DNA from: Zygnema cylindricum
Lineage: Eukaryota; Streptophyta; Zygnematophyceae; Zygnematales; Zygnemataceae
Direction of reading: 5' to 3'
NCBI GenBank assembly: GCA_037447655.1
Contig: JBBHKE010000043.1
Span: 80,538 to 110,483 of the forward strand
DNA: 29,946 nucleotides
Position numbers and translations under genes: made by a program. This document shows positions 10,099-19,564 of this stretch, one piece after another. The notes below the pieces were generated by a model. That model worked only from the letters and a program-made list of their open reading frames with translations. It had not been told where the DNA came from and did no database searches. Numbering within the stretch: position 1 is the first letter of the stretch; every line of letters starts with the position of its first letter.

Positions 10099-10227
10099 CT
10101 ACAAAACGCCCGACTTCCTCAGAAACCACCTGCTCCGCGGCCCAACAGCCTTTGACTTTCATAACCTACTGTAGTATGCCCCATTCGATTTCCACTGATC
10201 CGATTTTGACCGACCCGGATTTCCACA

Positions 10228-10293
10228 ATGGCTCGTTTTTCTCTCCCATCCGCGTTTCTTTTGGCTGTCTTCGCCTTCGTCTTTCCCACAATT
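10228..10293 (+). pseudogene. Cupredoxin pseudogene exon 1
   Basis: The ATG at 10228 is followed by MARFSLPSAFLLAVFAFVFP, closely matching the signal peptide of the intact gene (MARFSSAAAFLFAVLALLSP). The leader upstream also matches (CTACAAAA, then GCTCCGCGGCCC). No GT donor consensus is evident at the expected exon end. Confidence 0.8.
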
Positions 10294-10474
10294 ATCATTC
10301 CCCTTCGAACCCATCACTTCAATGAAAAAAAAATCATACAAAGCTCATTAAATTCAACAATCATACACAAAAAAGTATCAACGGTGTAGCGCAAAAACTT
10401 GCTGCCATTGAAACCCTAAGTTGTTTGCTGATGTGGCGCGGCTGGGCTGTCATTTGCACACGGATATTGGTGCA

Positions 10475-10599
10475 AGTGCCGACCACAAATTGTCTCTTCA
10501 AAAACTAAAAATTGTCGCAGGTTCAAACTCCAGGTGTCATCTACGCAAGCACCACGTGTACTTCGATCAACGCCGACGACCTAGGCCACTGCGTCACCG
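10475..10599 (+). pseudogene. Cupredoxin pseudogene exon 2
   Basis: It aligns with exon 2 of the intact gene. VIYAST and INADDLGHCV are recognisable, including the first copper-ligand His. TGG for Trp37 has become TAA (10506-10508) and the second conserved Trp codon is TCG. A GT follows at 10600-10601, as in the intact gene. Confidence 0.85.
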
Positions 10600-11089
10600 G
10601 TCGGTCCCGGTCCTCTCACACCCACTGACGTCATCTATCACGTCACCTTGTCTCTAACCGTGTTCGAACCGTGCTGCCACATTCCCTTGTCACTCGCACT
10701 GCATTGTCATTGAGCTGACGTGTCACTTGTCATTGAGCTGACTTGTCACTCGAACGCACTGACGTGGCATGGATCGTTGGAATATGTGTCAGCGGACACG
10801 TTGATGTGGCGCTGACGTCGCGTCCTCTCATAGTTGAACAACAGCTGGATGTCCATGTCTTATAGTATTCGACTCCATTTACAGTTTGCTGACGTGGCAT
10901 TGTCGTGGCGCGGCGTGAGCACCAATATTTCGCTCTAATAATCTGTGTACTCTTAGCCTTTTGCTAACGTTTCACTGCCTTTAACACTTCGTTGTCACTG
11001 ACATTGCTACTTTGGAAACTGATGTGACTCCCACATTTTGATGCGACTTTGACATGCTAACGTGGCGCTGACGTGGCGTTCTTGAGCAC
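10600..11089 (+). repeat. Pseudogene intron 2 with decayed TGACGTG units
   Basis: It carries scattered CTGACGTGKC words (for example near 10716, 10760, 10890 and 11068) together with GTCATTGAGCTGAC repeats. These are the same unit type as intron 2 of the intact gene, so the minisatellite existed before the duplication. The acceptor corresponding to CCCGCAG now reads GAGCACA. Confidence 0.7.
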
Positions 11090-11241
11090 ATGTCTGACTG
11101 GCACGGTGCGCCCCAAGGGTCCCACGTTTCTGGGCAAGGGCAAGACCTAGAGCTAAAAGTTCACCAAGCCCGGGGTGTACACCTACAACTCATGCCTGCA
11201 CGCCAACCAGATGAAGGGCAAAATTACAGTGGTTGCCAAAG
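11090..11241 (+). pseudogene. Cupredoxin pseudogene exon 3
   Basis: It is very similar to exon 3 of the intact gene, with long identical blocks such as CGGTGCGCCCCAAGGGTCCC. Two codons are now stops: TAG at 11148-11150 for a Trp and TAA at 11154-11156 for a Tyr. The copper-ligand Cys codon TGC reads TCA (11190-11192). There are about two extra bases near its start. The next His and Met ligand codons survive. A GTACGA donor-like sequence follows. Confidence 0.9.
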
Positions 11242-11289
11242 GTACGAAGTATTAATGACACTCTATTCCTCTCTGTGCACTCCCGGTGC

Positions 11290-11660
11290 ACACTCGCCCA
11301 CACTGCCTCCCTCCCTTTGTTTTCTCTCCCGCGTCTCACCCATCTCTCCCTCCCCTTTCCTCTCTCTCCCTTCCTCTTCCTCCCTCCATCTCCCTCCCCT
11401 CTCTCCCTCCCTCTATCTCCCTCCCTCCATCTCCCTCCCCTCTCTATCTCTCTCCCTTCTCCCTCTCTCTCTCCCTCTCCCTCTCCTTCTCCCTCGCCTC
11501 TCCCTCTCCCTCTCCCTCCCCTCTCCCTCCCCTCTCCTGCTTCTCACCCTCTCCTCTCCCTCCGCTCGTCCTCTCCCTCCCCTTTCTCTTTCCTCTCCCC
11601 CCCTCCCCCCCCCCTCTCTCTCTCCTATCCCTCTCCCTCTCCCCCTCCCCTCTCCCTCCC
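11290..11660. repeat. CCCTCT pyrimidine tract (pseudogene intron 3) up to the gap
   Basis: Long CTCCCTC / TCTCCC tract corresponding to the shorter CT-rich intron 3 of the intact gene, greatly expanded. Large open frames across it (157-197 residues of Ser, Pro and Leu) are artefacts. The tract probably caused the assembly break that follows. Confidence 0.8.
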
Positions 11661-11670
11661 NNNNNNNNNN
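11661..11670. other. Assembly gap (10 N)
   Basis: Ten N bases, probably a placeholder of unknown true length. Pyrimidine repeat lies on the left and a copia fragment on the right, so the junction between the pseudogene and the retrotransposon is not proven. Confidence 0.95.
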
Positions 11671-11689
11671 CCCGTACACTTAGATCTAT

Positions 11690-12232
11690 TCAATTCTCTC
11701 TACTTTTTCTACCCTCACCACCTCTACAATCACTTATATTATCACTTTCACTGAACTGAATCCCTTCCACCACTCCCATCTTTTTCATCTCTCTTAACTT
11801 ATCTAGATTCACATGCCCAAGCCTCTTATGCCACATCATAATATCATGAACACGAGCATGATAAAGTTTCTTTGTTTCATTACTTAAAATCAGCCTAAAC
11901 ATCCTATGGCTACCTTTCTCAACAATGAAATAGACATCCTCCTCAAAACTAGCAGTAAAGACTCCTTCCCTAGTGCTAGTAAAAAAACCCTTATCATCTA
12001 ATACGGATGTAGAGATGAGGTTTTTATTCAGCTCATGAATAAACAATACATCGGAGAATGTTACTATGGATGTCTTTCCTTCTACTAACACCTTCAAATC
12101 TACTGATCCTATAAGAGTAGTGGTGACTATCCTCCCATCCCCGTACTCTATCTCTACGGTGGGAATCTTTCTTATCTTAGTGAACAGGTGCCTATCCTTA
12201 CACATGTGCATTGAGGCACGTGAATCTATAAT
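11690..12232 (-). pseudogene. copia protease site and gag-pre-integrase domain
   Basis: It continues in the same frame after the TAG. The first residues are IIDSRAS, where active copia proteases have D-S-G-A-S; Gly to Arg should abolish activity. The pre-integrase region follows, with a His-Cys type zinc-finger start in MMWHKRLGHVNLDKLREM. The frame ends near the gap in unrelated sequence (after about residue 160), so the usual CxxC half of the finger is missing. Confidence 0.8.
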
Positions 12233-12789
12233 CTAGCCTGCTTCACCTTTCAATCCACCGTAAGCACATTTCTGCCTTCGTGGAATTTCAACCTCGTTTT
12301 TCGCCTCCAACTCCTCATCCAAAAGGAGCTCATCGTCCTCGTTCTCGGATTCCGCCTCAAGTACCTGTGTGACAAGGGCCTTTTCCTTTTCTCTCGGGGT
12401 ACCACCGGTCTGCCCCTCCTTTAATCGAAGCTCGGTTAGCTTCGTGCACTCTGCCATATAGTGCCCTGGTTTCTTACAAAACTGACATAAACGTTTGGGA
12501 GCCTTTTGACCGAACTCGTCGGCCTGATTTTTCTGCTCCCTTCCCCCATAGTTTCCGACCGGTTTCCGAGAATCCTTTTTCCTCCAATCAGTTGAAGTTG
12601 CCAAGGCTTGGCCACTTTTTCCTCCCCTTCGGATCTCAATCGTATTCTCCCGAACGAGAATCATCCCTACCACTGAGTTCCATATCCACCTTGAGTCCGA
12701 CAAGTCTTGCACACGGTTGACTATGTTCTCGAACTCATCGGGTAACTTCATCAGTAAACAGTAAACCTTTTCTTTTTCACTAAAATCTT
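12233..12789 (-). pseudogene. copia gag C-terminal part with CCHC zinc knuckle
   Basis: The frame contains LLMKLPDEFENIV, typical of the end of the copia gag (UBN2-like) domain. A basic linker follows, then a zinc knuckle CQFCKKPGHYMAEC (C-x2-C-x4-H-x4-C, codons near 12460-12500) that binds the RNA genome, then an acidic tail. The frame is open upstream of the ATG at 12751 for about 13 codons to a TAG, and it ends at a TAG (12233-12235) where copia polyproteins usually have Trp before the protease motif. It is a dead fragment. Confidence 0.85.
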
Positions 12790-12800
12790 TTCCCGCAGTC

Positions 12801-13560
12801 TAAACTCTGAGACCTCCATAAGTCCTCAGAGTGGACAACTTTCAAGAAGCCTCGAATAACCCTGGCCCCTTTGTGTTTCAGCAAGAACAACTACCACCCT
12901 GGCAGACAAAATCCCTGACCAACTTCACTCCTGTGAAGGGAAGACTCCCCTGAGTCGATAGCAAAAAGAATCTCCGAATTTGCTCCCCTGATCAGTAAGT
13001 TATGGAGGGTCAAAGATGACCTATTGTACCGAAGCTCTTTGGGAGAGAGGGTCCTATCTCCTAATTTTTCTAAGTCCTATCTCTCTCACATACTCTATCT
13101 ACCGATGTACGGAGCCAATCAGATTACTCCTCCGTACACAAAAGTACAGCTACCATTGTACTTTCTGTACGGACATTGTACGACATGGCCTAAATGTCGA
13201 CACGTGGTATCTCCGGATTCGCTCCCTTAATCTTGGGAGATGCCGCGATCCAATGTCATTCCGCCACGTCTCATCCGATGTGGCGATGATAAAAAATCTC
13301 CGATATTCTCTTCCGTGATCTCGGCGTTTAATTTCGGCTGTCCGATTAAATTTACATTTAATTGTAGCCGTAATAAATACATGCGCGGTATTCGTTTCGG
13401 TAAAGAAATAAATGCGCGGTATTCGTTTCTTATACGTACCGTAATCTGTACTTTTACATTACTAGATCTATGTCTCCCGTAAAACTATTTCAGTTAAATG
13501 AACTATCCTACGTATTAAGGTTTAATTAAATATCAATCCCTATAATACGTAACACTATCT
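12801..13560. other. Intergenic, no gene seen
   Basis: The words ATCTCCGAATTTGCTCCCCTGATC (about 12970), ATCTCCGGATTCGCTCCC (about 13210) and ATCTCCGATATTCTC (about 13297) look like diverged copies of one short repeat. Frames at 13016-13318, 13024-13230 and 13240-13482 have no domain signal. Confidence 0.4.
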
Positions 13561-13645
13561 CTAGACTTAACGGTTAGAGCTACCGGCTACCAGCTGATTA
13601 CTGGCCGGCAGGTTCTTGGATCAGATCCTGGAGGCGGCACATATA
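13560..13645 (+). mobile_element. Possible tRNA-derived SINE head
   Basis: TTAACGGTTAGAGC resembles the D-arm / A-box part of many tRNAs. About 35 bases later CAGGTTC and GATCCTG can pair as a T-arm-like stem that includes the GGTTC start of a B box. The spacing and the insertion in the T loop exclude a functional tRNA. The sequence that follows is AT-rich. Weak call. Confidence 0.3.
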
Positions 13646-15589
13646 TTTTAGTAAATATATTCTAAATGATAAATAAACTAATATTTCTATCCCGTAAACC
13701 TCTGGATAGCCTAGGTAGCCATGGCTCTAGCTTCCTCTCCAATTTCTCAGTGACTGCGACAAGTTTGAGAGTTGGAGAGAGAAGTTAGAGGTAGACGGCC
13801 TTGGCTTCTTTCTATATTTCTATTCAGACCTAGAAAATACTTTAAAAGATCATTAATTTCTACAACGTGGTAGATGGGAATCCACTCTTTTAAATAGCAT
13901 TGTTGACCCTTATGATTTTCGGCCAATAAAAGTCGTGATTGAATTAGTATTGCTACCTCTAAGAATGATGAGACGTGTAGAGATACAACTTCACGATGTT
14001 CAAAATTGTAAAAGGGTTGGTTCTTGTTTGATACACAATGCTACAAATACATTGTCCACTAGACCTATGTGGTCTATTTTCATAGATTTAAAATTTTCAC
14101 CATAATGCACTTTGTGAATTATGTTGTTAAAAAAATGAAACACTGACCATATTAAAAAGCGTGATGGTAAACCATTTGGGTCCATGGGAACAAAATGGGA
14201 CAACTAAAACTAAAAGACTACATGTGAAAAGAAGCAAACAAAAAAAAAGATAGGCAAAGCAAAAGCAACGAGCATATAGAAAAAGGACAAGACCATGTTG
14301 TTAGAAGTCTTTCAAATGTAATAGGATATTCATATATGTTGCCAATAACCGAGATAGGGCTCGTGACACATTATTGCCATGATATTATGAGTATATAATC
14401 TAAAACAAAAAATAAAAAAATATAGTACAAATTATAATACTTGAAGCGCACAAATAATCTGAGATTGTGAAGTGCATATTGTTCCACTTTTCATCACTGT
14501 TAGAATTTGTGAATAATTAGTTTCAATGTTGTATTACATATTGTTTTTGAAGACTTAGCTTCGTATACACATATTTTAGTGTAGCCATAAACACGCTACA
14601 GGATGTACGCAAATTAGAGGAGTGTTCGGTCGATGATGGTTCATGTGATTTGGTACGGACTTACTTGGAGGATCGCAAAGCGATCCATATGTGGACATAC
14701 GACGCAATATTATACAAAGAGTATCGCGGCATTTAATGCGACGGTGTGAAAATGAGAAGTACCCAGCAGATTGATTTGTCGAAACAATAAAGATTCTTTA
14801 CGGCCGATGGCGGTACCAACTTTAGTTTTGTGGCGTAATGACAATCAACAAGTATTACAATGGACTATTCACGATAATGAGTTACTGTACGGTATACACA
14901 GGTCTTCTGATGCTAATTAATACAGCAGACGCTTTTGTACATACAAACAAGTTAGTGTTGACTTTGAGTAGTGTGGGGACTCAACCTGGCTAACTCTTGC
15001 CTTCTGGGCAATCATCGTGGGGGTGCCAATTAGCTTATTAGTAGATATGTGTATTTGTTCTTTTTGTTGTTTTGTCAGATATAGGTGGCTCACACTTGTA
15101 TATATTTATGAGAGCCTTGTTGAACAAAGTATCAATGTGGTAAGGAAAGTAGGGACCTAAGATTAAGTTTTTTAGAGTTCTTTAGAGTGTAGGAAATGTA
15201 GTTAAGAAACATGGTTGATAGCGTAGCTTTGTTACTTTGAGATAACATAAGAGTTTTTAAAAATATCATGTGTATTAAAGTTTTTAAGTGCTTTGTGTAT
15301 TTGGTTCGTATGTTATGTCTTGTTTTAATGTCAATTATTTATGGTGGACTATATTAATCATTGTTGGGGATACAATAGTTTGGGTGTTTTCCGCAGTTTA
15401 TTTTAGACCAAATGACAACATTACATCATCTTTAATGTAAGTATGGGATTGAGTTTGGGGTCTTCCCCCTTTTAACACGATGCCAAACTCCCATGCAAAC
15501 CACCTCGACGTCCCGTTTAAGTGTAAGTGACCACTGAATAGAAAAACGTCTTTACACGTTTCATATTATTTCATTCATTTTTTCAATAG
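13646..15589. other. AT-rich intergenic DNA, no gene seen
   Basis: I find no coding or RNA feature. The only structure noted is a perfect small hairpin GGATCGC-AAA-GCGATCC at 14670-14686. The minus-strand frame 14000-14203 has no domain signal. Confidence 0.5.
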
Positions 15590-16996
15590 GGAGAATGTAG
15601 AGAATGCACACTATTTTTTTTAAGCCCGTCACTTGCATGTACCAACAAAAAATTGCAAGGTTCTTGGACCACCAATTTCATTCATGGGTCCTTTGCAAAA
15701 GTCTACGCCATCGCAGCCTCTCCCTTTCCCTCTCACATTGCCCTCTTTCTACAATGAAATACGATCATATTGGTATAGAATCAATGATCTCCAAAAAACA
15801 ATCGTTTTGACTATATTTGGGTAGATTTTATTGAAATATCGAGTGAGAAAAGACAAAAAGTATAATTTTCGAGAAACCATGACAAAAATAAGTATAATTA
15901 GTGACGTCGATGTTGTCACAAATGAGCATGACGTCACAATGTCACAAAAACCTACACATCTACAATGTCACAATAAAACTCGAGAGTTAGTGGTGTATCG
16001 GGGAAAAACTTATCACGATAAAACCGATACCGATAGTTATTGGTTATTGAATAGTGAGGGGTCCCGATATATCGCTCAGAGGCCAACAAATTCCTTTTCG
16101 ACGATAAGTGGAAAAAATATGGTACGACATGTATGAGTACTTTATAATATAGCGTATTATATTTTTTACTGTATATAGCATGGTATGCCATGTATGAAAA
16201 TTTGTTCCGTAATTTGTATTACGTAAGGATGGTAGTTCAATACAACGAAATAAACCGTACAATTGTACGTCGTTTACCATACAATTATCGCCGATAGTTA
16301 TCGAACCGTAGTTATCGCGATAAAAAACCTATATTATCGGTTTTTTATCGCGAAAACACCAGTTTCAATATATCGTGCCAATATATCGATTATCGGTAGG
16401 TAAAAAAATGGGCATATCAAGTACCGGCAAATGGTTACTGATACTCAACACTACTAGGAGTCTCATTTTGATTTTTTTTACTTTTTTACGAATATTGATT
16501 ATTTTGTCATGATTTTGAACTTTTCGTCAATTTCGAATGCTTTTCGTTGTATGGAAAAAAAAGAAAAAAGTGATTTCGAGTCACTTTTCTTTGCTAAATT
16601 TGAAAGGGTTTGAAACGGTTCTTCAACAATGGCTATTTTTGCTTTAGTTGTTCATTGTTAACATGTTTTTTTTATATATATATAAAGTCAAATTCGGTCA
16701 ACGCATTGTTATAAACATGTATGCATTTGTTCCATGCGCATATTCATTATTTTTAGGGCGTTTCATGCGAAAGAAACCTATATGCAAAAAACTAGACATT
16801 TACAACGTCACAAAGAAATTGACGGCTTTAGTTTTGAATCGTCGCATAACTACGTAGTGTCTACAACCGTCACATAATTAAGTAACACTTTTGTTTTTGG
16901 AAAATTGGAACACCCTGAAAAATAGTACATAAAATCCTCACTAAAAAACAATGCTACTGTACATCGCTAAAGTACAGTTTACATGGGTCACACCCT
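15590..16996 (+). mobile_element. Harbinger-like element, copy B (5' truncated, interrupted)
   Basis: It matches copy A from its position about 6838 onward. Shared landmarks include ATGGGTCCTTTGCAAAAG, CTCTCCC tracts, ACATCTACRATGTCA, GTCTACAACCGTC and the end TTTACATGGG followed by CACACCC. The first 300 bases of copy A are absent. A separate ATCG-rich element (about 15987-16462) interrupts it. No coding frame of interest. Confidence 0.6.
15987..16462 (+). mobile_element. ATCG-rich inverted-repeat element, copy 1
   Basis: It starts TAGTGGTGTATCGG and ends GATACTCAACACTA, an imperfect inverted repeat. The interior is rich in CGATA words (CCGATACCGATAGTTAT, TTATCGCGATAAAA). A second copy of the left half lies at 28733-28965 with shared blocks such as CCGATACCGATAGTTAT and GACCAACAAATTCC-like sequence. 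No coding capacity. Confidence 0.55.
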
Positions 16997-17471
16997 TTAG
17001 CTCATAGAGGACGGTAAAGTACGATAGTATTGTCCCGGAAGGGTGACCTGTTGTGACGACCACGAATATTTTAATATTATTATTTTCCGAGTTTTCCACG
17101 TTAGCTGCCAGATCATTAAGGTTTAAACTTCATCGATATATCGTAGCGCATAATTTTGTCCCACCGGTAAGGGAATCGTATCGAGAAGTTTCACATCGTC
17201 ACATCGGCAAGAGGTGAAACTATTGTCAAAAACTATTTAAATTGAAAAAAAAGAAAGGTAACCAGAGACAAAGAAAGTCAAAATTTTAGATACCGGAAAC
17301 CGACATTTGAGAAAAAAAAAATCTGAACACCTGATACCGGACCCGGTTATGTCACATTCCTAAACTGTTAACCGTTACGCGATACGCGTTTACGGAAAGA
17401 AAAGTTAACCAAAACTCGATTTCTCGCGATTACCTGGACCTGTCCGTACCCGAATATGTACAAAATTAATG
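16997..17471. other. Intergenic, no gene seen
   Basis: Mixed-composition DNA between copy B and MITE copy 3, with no recognisable feature. Confidence 0.5.
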
Positions 17472-17479
17472 GTACATCT

Positions 17480-17746
17480 CATAGTTCAAAAGTAGGTGAA
17501 AGTAGGCCCATACAATATGCCTATTGTACGCAAAACATACAATCTGACCTTAAGACCCATATTCTATTGGCCGCAAAATGAAAAAAGTAAAGTAATAGGG
17601 TTGAGTTGCATATCGTTCGATAGAGAATTAAACGTCATCGGACGGTAGCTAATCAAAGTAGCGATCTAAGAAGATCACATGAAAAGCCCATAACACAACT
17701 TGCGCCTACCAAAGGCCTACCATAAAATGCCTACTTTTGAACTATG
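17480..17746 (-). mobile_element. hAT/MULE-type MITE, copy 3 (267 bp, inverted)
   Basis: It has perfect 17-base terminal inverted repeats and the interior of copies 1 and 2 in reverse orientation. An exact direct repeat GTACATCT flanks it (17472-17479 and 17747-17754). Because the outermost bases can be read either way, the duplication can also be taken as 10 bases, GGTACATCTC. This is the best-preserved insertion of the family in the window. Confidence 0.9.
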
Positions 17747-17754
17747 GTACATCT

Positions 17755-18659
17755 CCCTCATACCTTCCAAGCTTCCACGATACCAAGAGTACAAAGTACA
17801 ATAATGTTGGATAGTATGGACAGTACAAAACCTTCATTTTTTTTCGTTTTTTGCTTACCCGACCGTACCCGGTTTTGTTTTTTTTTGTGAATCACCCGGC
17901 CGAATCCGACCGGCCCCCAAAATTTGGCACCCGAATCCGTTCCGGATCCGACGCGGGCGGTCGGGTACTGGTCGGTTACGGATTCGGGTACCCGATTGCG
18001 ACCGCTGTCCAGAGGGCAGGGAATTTTAATCGCGAGATGATCAGATCTCCTCAAAATCACAATAGTTGTCCGTACTTCCAACCCGGTACGAGCCTAGTAC
18101 TTTCGGCATTAAAGTCTACGAAACTCTTTCAATGCACCGACATTCGTTCCCCGTTTGACCGTACGTGTCATATGTACGAAACAGGTCAAGCGCTGTCTTC
18201 CGGTGAACCTCATGATCACTGACATCACAGCTCGTCCTTTTTGGATTTTAGTTTATGTACTTTTATGTACTTTTCCGAATCGAGTATCGGATTTGTGATT
18301 GCTGAGATGGACAGTCCCCTATCTGAATGCTCGCACGTGGAAGCTTCTTTGTCCACTTATTTTTTAGTTCTCCTTTCTCCCACTGTGATCCACCCCTATA
18401 TTACCTTTCCAGTCAAAAGTGCCTTGTACATAAAGCTAGCATTGGAAACACTATTTAATAATTAAACATAACCTTGTTTGCTAACGAAAGTTAACGACAG
18501 TCGTTAATCATAAAGAACGTCGGCCAAACCCTAAACGGGTTTGGATCACTCAAGCCAATCAAATCGCAATCTCAACCGTCCGATTCAATAACCTCAAACA
18601 TCGGACGTTTATAAACGACTCTAGCATATTTGAAACTTTGAATGTATGTCTGTACCAAT
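17755..18659. other. Intergenic DNA with CCGAATCCG / GGGTACCCG words
   Basis: Around 17860-18000 there are many ACCCGAATCCG, GACCGG and GGGTACC words, a short degenerate repeat. Overlapping frames on both strands (17758-18081 minus, 17851-18222 plus) read through it and have no domain. No gene is called. Confidence 0.45.
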
Positions 18660-18830
18660 GGAGCCAAAACCCTAAAGGAGCCGAAACCCTAAGGAGGCAA
18701 TACCTTTTAGGAGCCAAATCCCTAAAGGAGCCAAAACCCTAAAGAAGCCAAAAATCTTAAAGAAGCCAAAACCCTAATGGAGCCAAAACCCTAAAGAAGC
18801 CAAAACCCTAAAGGAGCCAAAACCCTAGCG
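18660..18830 (+). repeat. Telo-box minisatellite, 17-base unit GGAGCCAAAACCCTAAA
   Basis: Ten head-to-tail copies with small changes (GAAGCC for GAGCC; AAATCCCTAAA; one copy ACCTTTTAG). Most contain AAACCCTAA, the plant telomere repeat core known as the telo-box when interstitial. It ends about 735 bases upstream of the cupredoxin ATG and just before the block shared with the pseudogene begins. No such array is seen at the matching place (about 6200) of the duplicate. Confidence 0.9.
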
Positions 18831-18847
18831 GTTTTTCCTTTGAGAGG

Positions 18848-19564
18848 AGGAATATCCTTTCGCCCCGACGTTCTAAACCAAAAAGATTCCCTCGCGGCAT
18901 ATTTAGTTCTTAAAAAGCCAAACTAGAGATTCGTTAGCATCTTAATCTTCCGCCGTACGAGATTCCTCCCTCGGCAAATCCGCTAAAAGGACAAAACCTC
19001 CCGTGACCGACCCAATTTCCAAGAAGTACGTATCCCATTCCAAGCCAAACATCGAACACGACAAACTTAAGTCACGTGTTTAATTCCTAGTGGTAATGTG
19101 CATGTACCTTCCGACAGCCGCCAAGCTTTATCGAGCCTAGTCATCACCTCCGTACAGAGCTAACCGCCAAACAACCCAAACACTTTGTTCTGACGACCGG
19201 CCGCAAACATCGCCACAGCAACCGGCCGTAACGCGATCCTCGGTCCTTGATCCTCCATCCGTACTCTTTTTTTGTCTTTATTTCTTTTGGTACGTGCGTC
19301 GACGCACTGCAGTCCACTCGTTTCAAACACCCCTTCCCCCCCCCAAGAATATGCCACCATCAGTGTACGGAGGAAGGCGCTGCGCGGCAGTTTCGTCTTC
19401 CAGTCTTCGTGCTGTTTCGCACGTGCGGAAAGGAGGCTACAAAAGCGCTCGGCTCCATCTGAAGTTGTCCTCTCCGCGGCCCGAAAACAGCTCTCTGGCT
19501 TTAAAAAACTAATACGTTCCGATTTTTATTCCGATTCGATCCGATTCCATTCCGAATTTTCGCC
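18848..19564 (+). promoter_or_regulatory. Upstream region of the cupredoxin gene
   Basis: This region is shared with the pseudogene upstream pieces, which delimits the duplicated promoter. Two G-box cores CACGTG lie at 19073-19078 and 19420-19425; both are mutated in the duplicate (ACAAGTT and CACGTA). At least seven GTAC cores occur. TTTAAAAAA near 19501 is a possible TATA element, followed by a leader of TTCCGATT-like repeats up to the ATG. The transcription start cannot be fixed from sequence. Confidence 0.5.
19437..19444. other. Empty target site CTACAAAA
   Basis: The single CTACAAAA here corresponds to the three copies (7701-7708, 9639-9646 and 10099-10106) that flank two transposons at the duplicate locus. 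It shows the pre-insertion state. Confidence 0.8.

Larger units (their letters stand above)
6236..11660 (+). pseudogene. Decayed duplicate of the cupredoxin locus, split by three transposons
   Basis: Sequence matching the intact locus at about 18848-20990 recurs here in order. Promoter pieces lie at about 6236-6533 (for example the AAAGCCAAACT word and GCATGTACCTT), 7480-7565 and 7590-7708 (GGCGCTGTGCGGCAG, then CGTCTTCCAG). The leader and exons 1-3 lie at 10099-11241, followed by the CT-rich third intron. The pieces are separated by a Harbinger-like element (6534-7466), a 1.93-kb inverted-repeat element (7709-9638) and MITE copy 2 (9647-10098). The fourth exon is not visible; the N gap and then a copia fragment follow. 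Stops, a broken splice acceptor and a lost copper ligand show that it is non-functional. Confidence 0.85.
11671..12800 (-). mobile_element. Ty1/copia fragment: gag zinc knuckle, protease site, pre-integrase
   Basis: On the minus strand one broken reading frame runs from the end of a gag capsid domain through a zinc knuckle and the protease active-site region into the gag-pre-integrase domain, then stops at the gap. Reverse transcriptase, RNase H and LTRs are not seen here. I find no LTR or primer site between 12800 and 13600, so the 5' limit is uncertain. Confidence 0.85.

Noticed and set aside
11233-11759. Open frames of 157-197 residues rich in Ser, Pro and Leu
   Set aside because: They read through the CCCTCT tract of a pseudogene intron and across the N gap.
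13560-13645. Functional tRNA gene
   Set aside because: T loop and acceptor stem do not form; at most a SINE head.
17758-18222. Overlapping frames of 107 and 123 residues on opposite strands
   Set aside because: They mirror each other through a CCGAATCCG repeat and show no domain.
18660-18830. True telomere or CRISPR-like array
   Set aside because: The CCCTAAA core is embedded in a 17-base unit with no uniform telomeric run, and there are no unique spacers.
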